Numbered from the stretch's first letter, positions 1-8,940 are shown. The stretch is DNA of 64,000 nt from Clostridiales bacterium (GCA_018364635.1 JAGZLR010000001.1:76533-140532); one strand, 5' to 3'. Translations and numbers: made by a program. Notes: generated by a model from the letters alone, not told the origin.

Positions 1-158
1 TGACGGCGTTGGAGATGAAAGTGCTCAAATACCATTTGGATGGAAAAAACTATGAAGAAATTGCAGCACTGATTGGCAGGCCGGAGAAATCTGTGGACAA
101 CGCCTTACAGCGGATCAAAAAAAAGCTGGAGAAATTTATTGCCGAAAAAAAATCTTGA
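1..158 (+). CDS. sigH: RNA polymerase sigma factor SigH, 3' end (partial)
   Basis: Only the last 51 codons are present, read in the frame that starts at base 3 and stopping at TGA 156-158. The peptide reads as a sigma-70 region 4 helix-turn-helix, with a segment resembling YEEIAALIGRPEKSVDNALQ followed by a lysine-rich tail (RIKKKLEKF). The pattern 'K-S-V/I-D-N-A-L-Q-R-V/I-K-K-L' is typical of SigH (sigma-30), the early stationary-phase and sporulation sigma factor of Bacillota. A spore-forming host is confirmed by the spoIIIA operon further on. The N-terminal core-binding regions lie outside the window, so another sigma factor with a similar region 4 cannot be fully excluded. Confidence 0.8.
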   Translation, partial: TALEMKVLKYHLDGKNYEEIAALIGRPEKSVDNALQRIKKKLEKFIAEKKS

Positions 159-183
159 CGTTTCATGGAAAGTGTGATATGAT
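155..183 (+). promoter_or_regulatory. Promoter of tRNA-Thr
   Basis: A TTGACG -35 box (155-160) and a TATGAT -10 box (178-183) are separated by exactly 17 bases. The -35 box overlaps the sigH stop codon. The tRNA begins about 70 bases after the -10 box. Confidence 0.7.
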
Positions 184-252
184 AGCACCCGTGAGTGCAA
201 CAGGTGTAAGGTCAACGTCATGTGCAGGAGCAAAAAACGTGACAGAGCCTTT

Positions 253-325
253 GCTACCGTGGCTCAGTAGGTAGAGCGTCGCCTTGGTAAGGCGGAGGTC
301 ACGGGTTCAAATCCCGTCGGTAGCT
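253..325 (+). tRNA. tRNA-Thr (GGT anticodon)
   Basis: The 7-bp acceptor stem is GCTACCG (253-259) paired with CGGTAGC (318-324). The D arm (GCTCAGTAGGTAGAGC), the anticodon loop TTGGTAA and the T arm (ACGGG TTCAAAT CCCGT) are all present. The loop gives anticodon GGT, threonine. The 3' CCA is not encoded. The gene is a single unit between sigH and a terminator. Confidence 0.95.
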
Positions 326-341
326 TTTTTTCGGAATGATC

Positions 342-373
342 AAAAACCGTGTATCTATGATATACGGTTTTTT
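342..373 (+). terminator. Terminator after tRNA-Thr
   Basis: A perfect stem CCGTGTATC (347-355) and GATATACGG (359-367) with a 3-base loop is followed by TTTTTT. Confidence 0.85.
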
Positions 374-380
374 GTGTACA

Positions 381-405
381 AAAACCGGCAGCAGAGGCCG
401 GTTTT
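381..405 (-). terminator. Terminator of the DAHP synthase gene
   Basis: The arms AAAACCGG and CCGGTTTT flank a short loop. The site lies just past the stop codon of the minus-strand gene at 419 and is symmetric enough to act in both directions. Confidence 0.75.
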
Positions 406-418
406 CAAACAAACAATA

Positions 419-1447
419 TTATACATGCTCTGCAATATAGTACAGAAGTTTTTCGGAGTCCTCCCAGCCAAGGCAAGGGTCTGTGATGGATTTGCCGTAC
501 ACATGGTCATGAATGCTCTGACTGCCCTCTTCAAGAAAGCTTTCGATCATGACGCCTTTGACCAGACGACGGATGTCCCCGTTGAGGGAGCGGCTGTGAA
601 GGATTTCGGAGACAATACGCGGCTGCTGGTCAAATTTTTTGCCGGAGTTATTGTGGTTGGCGTCAATAATAGCCGCTGGATTTTGCAGATCACGCTCTGC
701 GTATTTTTCCAATAGAAGCATCAGGTCTTCGTAGTGATAGTTGGAGATGCTGCGGCCGTATTTATTGACAGAACCACGGAGGACGGCATGGGCTAAAGGA
801 TTGCCGCTTGTCTCAATTTCGTGATTGCGGTAGATGAAATTATGCTTGCCTTGGGCCGCGTGGATGGAATTCAGCATGACAGAGAAATCGCCGCTGGTCG
901 GGTTTTTCATGCCCACAGGGACGTCAATGGCGCTTGATACCAGACGGTGCTGCTGATTTTCTACAGAGCGGGCGCCAATGGCGATATAGCTTAACAGGTC
1001 GTCCAGGTAGACAAGGTTTTCTGGATAAAGCATTTCATCAGCAGCTGTAAGATGGGACTCTTTGATAGCGCGGATATGCATAGAACGGATGGCCTTGATG
1101 CCCTCGTAAAGATTAGGCGCTTTTTCAGGGTCCGGCTGATGGAGCATTCCTTTGTAGCCGTCGCCGGTGGTGCGAGGCTTATTGGTATAGATTCGCGGAA
1201 CAAGAAGCAGTTTATCTTTTACCTTCTCGTTAACCTTTGCAAGGCGTGACACATAATCGCACAGGGCGTCCTCATCGCTTGCGGAGCAAGGGCCGATGAC
1301 AACGAGAAAACGGTCCAGCTTCCCTTCAAAGACGTCGCGAATCTGCTGGTCTTTTTCCTCTTTTATTTTTTTCAGGTTTTCAGGCATTGGCACCTCAGCC
1401 ATCATTTCCTGCGGCGACGGGATAACCCGAACATTCTGATAACTCAT
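419..1447 (-). CDS. aroF: 3-deoxy-7-phosphoheptulonate (DAHP) synthase
   Basis: This 342-residue protein catalyses the first step of the shikimate pathway, condensing phosphoenolpyruvate with erythrose 4-phosphate. Its length matches class I (AroFGH-type) enzymes. Recognisable motifs are VVIGPCSASDED (residues 49-60), the PEP-binding segment PRIYTNKPRTTGDGYKG (84-100), IGARSVENQQHR (157-168) and GMKNPTSGD (179-187), followed by a metal-binding type segment DANHNNSGKK. Several motif positions differ from the E. coli text, for example GARSVE in place of GARTTE, so allosteric behaviour cannot be read from homology. The gene is monocistronic on the minus strand, divergent from trpS, and two other aromatic pathway genes lie at 5.9-8.3 kb. 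Confidence 0.93.
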   Translation of the reverse strand: MSYQNVRVIPSPQEMMAEVPMPENLKKIKEEKDQQIRDVFEGKLDRFLVVIGPCSASDEDALCDYVSRLAKVNEKVKDKLLLVPRIYTNKPRTTGDGYKGMLHQPDPEKAPNLYEGIKAIRSMHIRAIKESHLTAADEMLYPENLVYLDDLLSYIAIGARSVENQQHRLVSSAIDVPVGMKNPTSGDFSVMLNSIHAAQGKHNFIYRNHEIETSGNPLAHAVLRGSVNKYGRSISNYHYEDLMLLLEKYAERDLQNPAAIIDANHNNSGKKFDQQPRIVSEILHSRSLNGDIRRLVKGVMIESFLEEGSQSIHDHVYGKSITDPCLGWEDSEKLLYYIAEHV

Positions 1448-1481
1448 TTTGTATCGTTCCTTTCTTTTGTTAAAGTATTTC

Positions 1482-1510
1482 TTGAAAAAAAAATTCGACT
1501 ATAGTATACT
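1482..1510 (+). promoter_or_regulatory. Promoter of trpS
   Basis: TTGAAA (1482-1487) and TATACT (1505-1510) are separated by 17 bases. The leader to the trpS start is only about 80 bases, too short for a T-box riboswitch, and no T-box sequence is visible. Confidence 0.65.
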
Positions 1511-1592
1511 AAATTCATATACAGTTTGCAATGAAAAGATTGTAAATTCACGCCTTTACCTGTGGAGGAAAGGCTACGGAGGAAAGAAAAAC

Positions 1593-2600
1593 ATGGAATC
1601 TGCGGAGAAGAAAAAAACTATATTCAGCGGTATGCAGCCTTCTGGATTTGCAACGCTGGGAAATTATTTGGGCGCTTTAAAAAATTGGATCAAGCTTCAG
1701 GATGAATATCACTGTATGTACTGTATTATGGATGAGCATGCCATTACCGTCCGTCAGGACCCGGCAAAGCTGAGACAGCAGGAAAAAGAAATGCTCATAC
1801 AGTATTTGGCAGTGGGGCTGGACCCTGAAAAGAATATCATTTATTATCAATCCCATGTGCCACAGCATGCGGAATTAGGATGGGTTTTAAACTGCTTTAC
1901 CTACATGGGTGAGCTGAACAGAATGACACAGTTTAAAGAAAAGTCGCAGAAACATGCGGATAACATCAATGCAGGACTATTTACCTATCCAGTGTTGATG
2001 GCGGCGGATATTTTGCTGTATCAGACAGATTTGGTGCCGGTGGGAGAAGACCAGAGGCAGCATTTGGAAATTGCCAGGGACATTGCAGAGCGGTTTAACG
2101 GCGTTTACGGCAATGTATTTACTGTACCGGAAGCCTACATCAATAAAGTAGGGGCTCGGGTGATGGCGCTGCAAAATCCAGAGAAGAAAATGTCCAAGTC
2201 CGACGAAAATAAAAACAACACCGTCATTCTCATGGATGAGCCGGCGGTAATTATGAATAAATTTAAGCGGGCAGTGACAGACTCAGAAAACGAGGTGCGC
2301 TATAGTCCAGAGAAACCAGGCATCAGCAATCTCTTAGACATCTATTGTGCCGTTACGTCAAAGACAATTCCAGAGGCGGAAAAAGAATTTGCCTGCTGTG
2401 GTTATGGGCAGTTTAAGACGGCGGTTGGTGAGGCTGTTGTGGCAGAGCTGGAGCCGATTCAAAAGCGTGTGCGGGAGTTGGAGAAAAACAAGGACTATTT
2501 AGAAAGTATTATCAAAACCAACACAGAGCGGGCCAGCCATTTGGCCAGCCGCACGTTAAATAAAGTTCATAAAAAGTTAGGCTTTGCGCCTAGAGTTTAA
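1593..2600 (+). CDS. trpS: Tryptophanyl-tRNA synthetase
   Basis: This class Ic aminoacyl-tRNA synthetase (335 residues) charges tRNA-Trp in the cytoplasm. The start chosen is the ATG at 1593, preceded by GGAGGAAAG. An upstream in-frame ATG at 1449 would place the promoter inside the gene. Class I signatures are visible: the HIGH-like TLGNYLG at residues 21-27 and KMSKS at 199-203. Other family motifs are SGMQPSG near the start, GELNRMTQFKEK (107-118) and VGEDQRQHLE (150-159). The stop is followed directly by a strong terminator, so the unit is monocistronic. Confidence 0.97.
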   Translation: MESAEKKKTIFSGMQPSGFATLGNYLGALKNWIKLQDEYHCMYCIMDEHAITVRQDPAKLRQQEKEMLIQYLAVGLDPEKNIIYYQSHVPQHAELGWVLNCFTYMGELNRMTQFKEKSQKHADNINAGLFTYPVLMAADILLYQTDLVPVGEDQRQHLEIARDIAERFNGVYGNVFTVPEAYINKVGARVMALQNPEKKMSKSDENKNNTVILMDEPAVIMNKFKRAVTDSENEVRYSPEKPGISNLLDIYCAVTSKTIPEAEKEFACCGYGQFKTAVGEAVVAELEPIQKRVRELEKNKDYLESIIKTNTERASHLASRTLNKVHKKLGFAPRV

Positions 2601-2601
2601 G

Positions 2602-2630
2602 GACAGCAATTTTTTTTGCTGTCTTTTTTT
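2602..2630 (+). terminator. Terminator of trpS
   Basis: The stem GACAGCA/TGCTGTC with a T-rich loop is followed by a run of seven T, immediately after the trpS stop. Confidence 0.9.
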
Positions 2631-2695
2631 GCGGATTAGGACTCTTTTTTTCTCTGCCGCATACAGTGGAATAGGGGAAAAAGGAGGACGAAGGT

Positions 2696-3706
2696 ATGGA
2701 TAAGAAAAAATGGCTGATGACGGCCGGAGCAGGGGCGCTGATTTTAGGCATGACGGCTACGATTTATGGGTTAAACACGTCCCTGAACCGGTCAGAGCTG
2801 GAGCGGCCCAACGAGTACAACAACCGAATTGCCATTGCCGAGACAGTGTTAAAGGATACAGGATTGGACGATCGGTTTACAGCAGACGAGGTGCAGGAGA
2901 TCTTTGTCAACTGGGGGGACGTGGCAGGGGAGAGAAACGACCCTGAGGAGGCTGTGGTCATTTTACAGATTACGCCGCAAAACGCCGTATCCGCAGTGTA
3001 TACGCCCAATGGAGACGATTTTCATTATATTGGGTCCACGGGGGAGTATTTTTTAGTGCAAAACGTCTATTTTGTCCCATACCGCGGGTCGGTCAATGAC
3101 ATGATTTTAATTGAGGAACAGGCAAATCAGAAAGTTGGAGCGCAGGAAAAAAGCAGTTTCCTGCGGGGATACATCTTTGAAGACGGCGCCTTTCAGGAGA
3201 TTATCAGCATTCCACAAAATATTGAAGCCTACTGGAACATGCGGTGGGAGCCTGGAAAGGAAAATGAAGATAATTTATGGAAAAAAATTTCTCAAAAAAC
3301 AGAACCTATCTGGAACGAAACCAACTATCCTGTGTTAAACTTGATGCATTATCAAACATACGCTGTTTCAGACGAAGACACGGAGATGATTCCAGAGGAG
3401 GATACGTTCCAGGTGCAGAAGGAACGGGCGATTACAGAACAGTTTATCTGGAGCAATGAATGGAACAGAATGATTATGGGAGAAAAAATTGAGAAGGCGA
3501 CAGGGCAGAAAGTAGCGGTGATTGAGGATTTGGCCAATTCGCCGTATGCTCTTTTGGACGAATATGGGGATAATGTGAACAAAGTCCGAATTCAGAGGAA
3601 GGACGGCACAAAAGCCATTGTGTATAAAGATGCGCTGGAGGATCTACAGCCTACCGGTCAGCCGGCTGCCAAGCAGGTGTGGACAACAGCAAAAAAGGAT
3701 ACATAA
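2696..3706 (+). CDS. Membrane-anchored extracytoplasmic protein of unknown function
   Basis: I do not recognise this 336-residue protein. Residues 5-26 form one hydrophobic segment after MDKKK, which is an uncleaved signal anchor or a signal peptide. There is no lipobox cysteine. The remainder is acidic and soluble (for example PEEDTFQVQKE), with aromatic-rich stretches such as AYWNMRWEPG. The ATG at 2696 follows AAAAAGGAGGACGAAGGT, a strong ribosome binding site. The gene is a single unit between the trpS terminator and its own terminator at 3736, so the context gives no functional clue. A surface or cell-envelope location is the only safe inference. Confidence 0.75.
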   Translation: MDKKKWLMTAGAGALILGMTATIYGLNTSLNRSELERPNEYNNRIAIAETVLKDTGLDDRFTADEVQEIFVNWGDVAGERNDPEEAVVILQITPQNAVSAVYTPNGDDFHYIGSTGEYFLVQNVYFVPYRGSVNDMILIEEQANQKVGAQEKSSFLRGYIFEDGAFQEIISIPQNIEAYWNMRWEPGKENEDNLWKKISQKTEPIWNETNYPVLNLMHYQTYAVSDEDTEMIPEEDTFQVQKERAITEQFIWSNEWNRMIMGEKIEKATGQKVAVIEDLANSPYALLDEYGDNVNKVRIQRKDGTKAIVYKDALEDLQPTGQPAAKQVWTTAKKDT

Positions 3707-3735
3707 AAAAGCCTAATATTAGAGGCGAAAAAAAG

Positions 3736-3770
3736 CGGGGGAGAAGGGAAAAACTTCTCGCCCGTTTTTT
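3736..3770 (+). terminator. Terminator of the 2696-3706 gene
   Basis: An 11-bp stem with one mismatch (CGGGGGAGAAG against CTTCTCGCCCG) is followed by TTTTTT. Confidence 0.85.
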
Positions 3771-3829
3771 CTATGATGATAGAAAAAATGTATAACGCAA
3801 ATGGAACCTAAGTTGCATTTTATTACCTA

Positions 3830-3861
3830 AAAGCAAAACGGCATAGCCGAAGCTATGCCGT
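3830..3861 (-). terminator. Terminator of the minus-strand copper-amine-oxidase-like gene
   Basis: A perfect stem ACGGCATAG/CTATGCCGT has a 6-base loop. On the minus strand it is followed by a T-rich TTTGCTTTT tract, just past the stop at 3878. Confidence 0.75.
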
Positions 3862-3877
3862 ATCTTTTAAGATTATG

Positions 3878-5128
3878 TTACTCTACCAGGTCAGAAAAAG
3901 AGAAAGGCTGTGCATTTTCTGGAAGTTTAATTTCTGGTGTGCTTTCCAGTTTGGAGTACTGAATGTCAGCCATAATGGATGCGCCAAGGAAAGAACCGCT
4001 CAGTTTCATGTTCATATCCTGATTCAGGGTGATATTCATAGAAAACAGTACTTGTCCGTCCATTTCAGATGTCATAGCCATAGAATATCCAGTAGCATGG
4101 TCTTGGCCGTCAGTCTGAATCGAGATGGACATATCTACAGAAACACCGTCTTCGTCCACGCTGTAGTCTGCCTGATAGCCTTTGGAAGATTGATGGAAGC
4201 GCTGGTCGCAGTAGAAGTCTCTCATTGTTTTTTCCATAGCGTAAGCGGCTTCAGGGTCGCTGTGGAACATGCTTGTAATAAATTTCTGCATATAGGAAGA
4301 GAAATCCATACTGCCAGGGTCCATTAAGCCTTTGAGAGCGTCAACATCCATACCTAACATATCAAAAACTTCACCTAAGTCCATGACGTACCATGCTGCT
4401 TCTCCATCCGTTGCTCCGAAGAAGAAATAAAGTTTGTTTGTGTCCAGGTCAACAATGTATTTGATGTTTTCCAGCTGTTTTAAAAGCTCTTTGGTAGCTT
4501 CATCGTCGCCGCCATACTCTGACTTTGTCAACATTTCAAAGGCAGTGATCGTATCTGTGGTAACAGATGTAATATCGCTTTTTGTGGAAAGATCCAGCAC
4601 GTCTGGATAATTGACATCTACGTTCAAGGTGCCTTCTGCCTTCATATTTGTATTGTACTCAGCGCTGAAGGCGTTTAATTTATCCATAATTTCATAGGTA
4701 GGTGTTTCAAAGGAGACTTTTCCGTTTTCCACAGTGCCGGCCATACCGAAAATGTCTTCCGCAGAGGTGACTGTGACAAATGTTCTGTCGTCGGTGAGGA
4801 CAGATGGTGCCATAGGAATGCTGTAGGTTTGCCCGTCTTTTGTAATTTCCACAGTGGAACCACCGATTTGGAACACAATTTTTTCATCGCCTTTGGTTGC
4901 CACAATGCCTTCTTCTGTCTGTACTGCCTGATAGCCTTCTGTCTCCATCATAGCTGCATAAGGAAGATACAGTGTGCCATCTGCCTCATAAGGCGTAACG
5001 TCGGTGAAGGTGACAGATTGGCCATTAATTTCGATTCCTGTGTCTGACTGTGCAGCAAATGCAGGAACGGAAGTAAGCGCTACCGCTGCTGAGACGACAA
5101 CAGGAAGCGTTTTTGACATAAATTTCAT
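3878..5128 (-). CDS. Secreted protein with copper amine oxidase-like N-terminal (stalk) domain
   Basis: The start chosen is the ATG at 5128, which follows AAAGGGGG at about 7 bases. An in-frame ATG at 5152 has no ribosome binding site. The 416-residue product has a signal peptide with a likely AFA-AQ cleavage site, then a domain in the style of the copper amine oxidase N-terminal stalk (PF07833): GIEINGQSVTF, LYLPYAAMMETEGYQ and a repeat of beta strands. In Clostridia this domain is a wall or adhesion module and implies no oxidase activity. The remaining 280 residues are of unknown fold and rich in Asp, Thr and Met. The gene stands alone between terminators. Confidence 0.75.
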   Translation of the reverse strand: MKFMSKTLPVVVSAAVALTSVPAFAAQSDTGIEINGQSVTFTDVTPYEADGTLYLPYAAMMETEGYQAVQTEEGIVATKGDEKIVFQIGGSTVEITKDGQTYSIPMAPSVLTDDRTFVTVTSAEDIFGMAGTVENGKVSFETPTYEIMDKLNAFSAEYNTNMKAEGTLNVDVNYPDVLDLSTKSDITSVTTDTITAFEMLTKSEYGGDDEATKELLKQLENIKYIVDLDTNKLYFFFGATDGEAAWYVMDLGEVFDMLGMDVDALKGLMDPGSMDFSSYMQKFITSMFHSDPEAAYAMEKTMRDFYCDQRFHQSSKGYQADYSVDEDGVSVDMSISIQTDGQDHATGYSMAMTSEMDGQVLFSMNITLNQDMNMKLSGSFLGASIMADIQYSKLESTPEIKLPENAQPFSFSDLVE

Positions 5129-5189
5129 AAAAAAACCCCCTTTATTTTTCATATTACTTTATTTTATCATACAATAGAAAAAAAGAAAA

Positions 5190-5212
5190 CAAAAACCCGC
5201 CAAAAAAGCGGG
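5190..5212 (-). terminator. Terminator of the GDSL esterase transcript
   Basis: The arms CCCGC and GCGGG around an A/T loop abut the stop codon at 5213. The minus strand continues with TTTTTG. Confidence 0.7.
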
Positions 5213-5872
5213 TTAAATTTTTAAGTCTTTTAAAATGCCTTCATAATCGATAAGCTTTGTGAGTTCGGAAAAGACGCTGTCAAACAGATGGTCGTAGCCT
5301 GTGAGGCTTAAATGCACGCCATCCTCCTGCAGACAGGAAGCAAGGTCACCCTCGGACTCTGTGAGAAGATACTCATAAAAGTCGATGACAGGGCAGTGGT
5401 GTATTTTGGCCACATCCTTTACGACCTGGACGTACTGGAGAATTCTGTCGTTGCTGTAAAAAGGCATGGCCTCCGACTCCAAAACTGGTGGAGGTGTGAT
5501 GAGGACAGGAATTGGCTGACAGTGATTCAGACCTGTCTGGTTATGATGATTTTGGATTTGGGCAACCATTTGGGTCAAGTTGTTTTCATACTCTTTTAAC
5601 GGACGGAATTGACCTTCAATGGCAGAGCTGTCGTTGGTGCCAAAAAGAAGGAAGACAATATTTGGGTGATGGCGCAAAACGTCTGTTTCCAGCCGTTGCA
5701 AGCCTTCTCTTGTGGTATCGCCGTTGACACCGCTATTGATAACGTTCCAGCAGACCGCAGGAAAGTAGGACGGCATAAATATATCCAGACGGCTGATATA
5801 GTTATCTTTTGTTCTGACGCCATAGCCGTAGGTGAGACTATCACCAAACCCTACGATTGTTGTTTTAATCAT
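5213..5872 (-). CDS. SGNH/GDSL-family esterase or acyl hydrolase
   Basis: This 219-residue protein has the four blocks of SGNH hydrolases. Block I is GFGDSLTYG (catalytic Ser), block II has the oxyanion Gly in NSGVNGDTT, block III is GTNDSS (oxyanion Asn), and block V is EDGVHLS with the catalytic Asp and His. There is no signal peptide, so it is probably cytoplasmic, like TesA-type arylesterases without the leader. The substrate cannot be deduced. It is the last gene of a minus-strand run containing aroA and tyrA, with 29 bases to aroA, so it may be co-transcribed with them without a functional link. Confidence 0.85.
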   Translation of the reverse strand: MIKTTIVGFGDSLTYGYGVRTKDNYISRLDIFMPSYFPAVCWNVINSGVNGDTTREGLQRLETDVLRHHPNIVFLLFGTNDSSAIEGQFRPLKEYENNLTQMVAQIQNHHNQTGLNHCQPIPVLITPPPVLESEAMPFYSNDRILQYVQVVKDVAKIHHCPVIDFYEYLLTESEGDLASCLQEDGVHLSLTGYDHLFDSVFSELTKLIDYEGILKDLKI

Positions 5873-5901
5873 ATGGATACCTCTTTCCTTTTTCCATGAA
5901 T

Positions 5902-7185
5902 TTACAGTTGGTTAATATAATCATAAAAGCTAGGGAAGGAAATGTCAACACATTGGCTGTCGTTTATGACAGTCTCCCCTTGACAGGCTAGGGCGGCAAT
6001 GGCAAGGCTCATGGCGATGCGGTGGTCCATGTGGCTGTCGATGACAGCACCTTTGAGCGGGAAACCGCCATGGATCAGCATACCGTCGGCTGTCTCTTCG
6101 ATGTGAGCGCCCATTTTGGATAGCTCCGTCACCACAGTTTGAATGCGGTTGGACTCTTTTACCTTCAGTTCCTCGGCGTCTTTGATCACTGTTGTGCCCT
6201 CTGCAAAGCAGGCAGCAACGGCAAGGACTGGGATTTCGTCAATAAGGCGAGGGATAAAAGCACCGCCAATGGTTGTAGCCTTTAGGGAGGAGCTTTGTAC
6301 CACAAGGTCGCCCACCATTTCCCCGCACGAAACCCGTTGGTTGATAAGTTTCACTTGGGCGTTCATCTGTTGAAGGATGTCAATGATTCCTGTGCGGGTT
6401 GGGTTTACGCCCACGTTTTTGATGGTGACAACAGAGTCTTTTAAAATACAGCCGGCCACAAGGAAATAGGCGGCGGAAGAAATATCCCCTGGGACGATGA
6501 TGGGCTTTGCGTAAAGCTCAGGCACAGGATGGCAGATTACCCGGTCGTTTTCTCTGCGGATATCAGCGCCTAGATAGTTGAGCATAATTTCTGTGTGGTC
6601 TCGGGTAGGTTGCGGCTCTGTGACGACAGTATCGCCCTGGGCGTAAAGACCGGCTAAGAGGATGGCACTTTTTACCTGGGCGCTTGCCACAGGAAGGGTG
6701 TAGGAAATGCCGTGTAGGCTTTGGCCGTAAATGTGTAACGGCGCGCAGCGTTTGCCATTGGTCATCGTGGCCTCTATGTGAGCGCCCATCTGTGTGAGAG
6801 GTGTTGCCACCCGGTCCATAGGACGTTTTTGGATGGACTGGTCTCCGGTGAGACGGCTGTCAAAGGGCTGACCAGCCAACAGGCCGCTCATCAGGCGCAG
6901 GGTAGTGCCGCTGTTTCCCACATCCAACACTTTTTGCGGCGCTGTCAGCCCGTGAAGGCCTCTGCCAAAGACGGTGACATGGGTGCCTTCCACTTGAATG
7001 TTAACGCCTAAACTTTGAAAGCAAGCGATGGTGGAAAGGCAGTCATCGCCGGTGAGAAAACCGTCGATTTCAGTTGTCCCAGAGGCGATGGAGCCTAGCA
7101 TCACCGATCTATGAGAGATAGATTTGTCTCCTGGAACGGTAAATTCTCCTTGGATGGATTTTTTTGGTGTGATGGTAATTGTCAT
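5902..7185 (-). CDS. aroA: 3-phosphoshikimate 1-carboxyvinyltransferase (EPSP synthase)
   Basis: This enzyme transfers the enolpyruvyl group of PEP to shikimate 3-phosphate, the sixth step of the shikimate pathway. The 427-residue length is standard. Visible motifs are the substrate-binding PGDKSISHRS (residues 18-27), the LDVGNSGTTLR block around residue 90 and the C-terminal DHRIAMS segment with its basic residues. The gene lies 16 bases from the upstream tyrA, also on the minus strand, which indicates a tyrA-aroA transcription unit for aromatic amino acid synthesis. The DAHP synthase gene lies nearby in a separate unit. Confidence 0.97.
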   Translation of the reverse strand: MTITITPKKSIQGEFTVPGDKSISHRSVMLGSIASGTTEIDGFLTGDDCLSTIACFQSLGVNIQVEGTHVTVFGRGLHGLTAPQKVLDVGNSGTTLRLMSGLLAGQPFDSRLTGDQSIQKRPMDRVATPLTQMGAHIEATMTNGKRCAPLHIYGQSLHGISYTLPVASAQVKSAILLAGLYAQGDTVVTEPQPTRDHTEIMLNYLGADIRRENDRVICHPVPELYAKPIIVPGDISSAAYFLVAGCILKDSVVTIKNVGVNPTRTGIIDILQQMNAQVKLINQRVSCGEMVGDLVVQSSSLKATTIGGAFIPRLIDEIPVLAVAACFAEGTTVIKDAEELKVKESNRIQTVVTELSKMGAHIEETADGMLIHGGFPLKGAVIDSHMDHRIAMSLAIAALACQGETVINDSQCVDISFPSFYDYINQL

Positions 7186-7201
7186 GGGTGGTCTCCTATC
7201 C

Positions 7202-8299
7202 TTACTGTTTTACAGATACTTCGTAGTTCATGGATCGAAGGAGGGCAATGCTTTCCTCCTGCTGTTTTTGGGTGTCAAAGGCGATGGAAATAACGCCGTT
7301 ATCCGTTTCTCTGTTGTTGACGATGCCGATATTTTTGATGTTGATGTTTCGGCTGGACAAAAGGACGGCGATGACAGCAATGCTGCCGGGTTTATCCAGC
7401 ACATCCACATTGATTTCGTACCGATGGACCAGCTGCCCTGGAACGACAGAGGAAAAAGTGTCTCTGTATCTGCGGGCCTGGTCGAAATAGGTGTGGATTT
7501 GTGGGAAATTTTGGTCGGTCAGATCTTTGCGGAAGCTGGACAGAATGGTTTCCAGGCTGGTGAGAACAGAAAGGATTTCCTCTCTGTTTTCCGCGCAGAT
7601 GCCCTGCCACATTTCTGGACTGGAGGCAGCGATTCTTGTGGTGTCTTTAAACCCGCCTGCCGCCAACAAATGCATATAGCCTTCTGCTGTGTCCAAATCT
7701 TGGACCAAATGCACAAGGCTTGCGGCGACAATATGGGGGATATGACTGACAGCTGCTGTGAGAAAGTCGTGCAGATGAGGTTTGATGATGACAGGAATTG
7801 CGCCGAGGCGCTCTGTCATCTGTTTAAACTCAGCAGTTTTTTCCTCTGGAACATGGTCAGAGGGAGAAATAATATAGTAAGCGTTTTCAAACAAATGCTC
7901 TTTGCTTGCCTGATACCGAAACTTTTCTGATCCGGTCATAGGATGGCCGCCGATATAGTAAAAGTTGTTCTCCAACTCTTTCATTCGTTCATAAATTTTT
8001 CCTTTGGTGCTGCCAACATCTGTGATAACACAGTCTTTGGAGACATATTGGGTTAACTGTTGGGCAAAGGAAAAAATTTTATCAACCGGCGTGCAGATAA
8101 AGACAATATCGCAGCCACAAAAAATTTCGTTGATGGAGGTGGCGTAGGCATCAATGACCCCTTGACGATAGGCGTCTAACAGCACGTCTTGATTTCTGTT
8201 GTAGGCTACAATTTCGGTGATGGAATAGCGGTTTTTCAAAGCTTTTGCCAAGGAACCGCCGATAAGTCCAAGACCGATAATGCCGGCTTTTTGATACAT
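7202..8299 (-). CDS. tyrA: Prephenate dehydrogenase with C-terminal ACT domain
   Basis: This enzyme oxidatively decarboxylates prephenate to 4-hydroxyphenylpyruvate for tyrosine synthesis. The start chosen is the ATG at 8299, behind AAGGAT. A longer reading frame upstream has no ribosome binding site. The 365-residue protein opens with the NAD-binding glycine loop GIIGLGLIGG (residues 6-15). It then has the prephenate dehydrogenase core, including GGHPMTGSE and the helix segment HIPHIVAASL. It ends in an ACT domain (VDVLDKPGSIAVIAVLLSS), which in this family suggests feedback control by tyrosine. It is probably co-transcribed with aroA downstream. Confidence 0.95.
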   Translation of the reverse strand: MYQKAGIIGLGLIGGSLAKALKNRYSITEIVAYNRNQDVLLDAYRQGVIDAYATSINEIFCGCDIVFICTPVDKIFSFAQQLTQYVSKDCVITDVGSTKGKIYERMKELENNFYYIGGHPMTGSEKFRYQASKEHLFENAYYIISPSDHVPEEKTAEFKQMTERLGAIPVIIKPHLHDFLTAAVSHIPHIVAASLVHLVQDLDTAEGYMHLLAAGGFKDTTRIAASSPEMWQGICAENREEILSVLTSLETILSSFRKDLTDQNFPQIHTYFDQARRYRDTFSSVVPGQLVHRYEINVDVLDKPGSIAVIAVLLSSRNINIKNIGIVNNRETDNGVISIAFDTQKQQEESIALLRSMNYEVSVKQ

Positions 8300-8409
8300 A
8301 GAAACATCCTTCCCCGCCGCAGGCAAAAGTGGGATGATTCCGTCCCTTCCTGCCGTGGCAAAATGGTGATTTTTAACTATTTTATCCTTGGAAAGGAGGG
8401 ATGTCAAGT

Positions 8410-8868
8410 TTATTTATCCTTTGGAGTAGGCAGGGACATATAGAAAAGAGGATAGGGATTATTCTGCTCGTCCAGCTCCGTTCTTTTATAAACCTGAAAT
8501 CCCATATGTTCATAAAATCCTCTTGCCTGTGGATTTTGTTCGTTTACAGTTAAATTGTCAATTCCATAGTTAGTTATGCCGTATTCTATCAAACGTCTGC
8601 CCACGCCTTTTCCTCTTTCCTGCGGCGCGCAAAAGAGCATTTCAAGAGTTTTATCCTCTATTCCCATAAATGCCATGGGACAATGGCTGTCGTTTTCTGC
8701 AAGGATGAGGTGACTGACATGCTGTAACGCCTGGGGCACATCGTCTTTGATCCTTTGAATTTCACCATCGGACAGGAAGTGGTGGGTTGCTCTGACAGAC
8801 TTTTCCCACACGTCCAACAGTTGTTGAATCAAATGAGGGGAGCGTTTGTTGGCTTCAATTATTTTCAT
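8410..8868 (-). CDS. GNAT-family N-acetyltransferase
   Basis: The start is the ATG at 8868, preceded by GGAGG. An earlier in-frame ATG lacks a binding site. The 152-residue protein has the GNAT acetyl-CoA signature APQERGKGVGRRLIEYG (the R/Q-x-x-G-x-G/A loop) and the C-terminal NPQARGFYEHMGFQVYKR motif. It resembles small-molecule acetyltransferases of the YjaB/ElaA type, and its substrate is unknown. It lies on the minus strand upstream of tyrA with about 110 bases between them. Confidence 0.88.
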   Translation of the reverse strand: MKIIEANKRSPHLIQQLLDVWEKSVRATHHFLSDGEIQRIKDDVPQALQHVSHLILAENDSHCPMAFMGIEDKTLEMLFCAPQERGKGVGRRLIEYGITNYGIDNLTVNEQNPQARGFYEHMGFQVYKRTELDEQNNPYPLFYMSLPTPKDK

Positions 8869-8940
8869 AGGTCCTCCAATAAGTTCATATTTCCACCAAT
8901 GTATCACAAAGCCATCCATTTTTCCACACAAAAAATAAGG

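Noticed and set aside
1511..1592. A T-box riboswitch before trpS
   Set aside because: The leader is only about 80 bases and lacks the T-box core and specifier stem.
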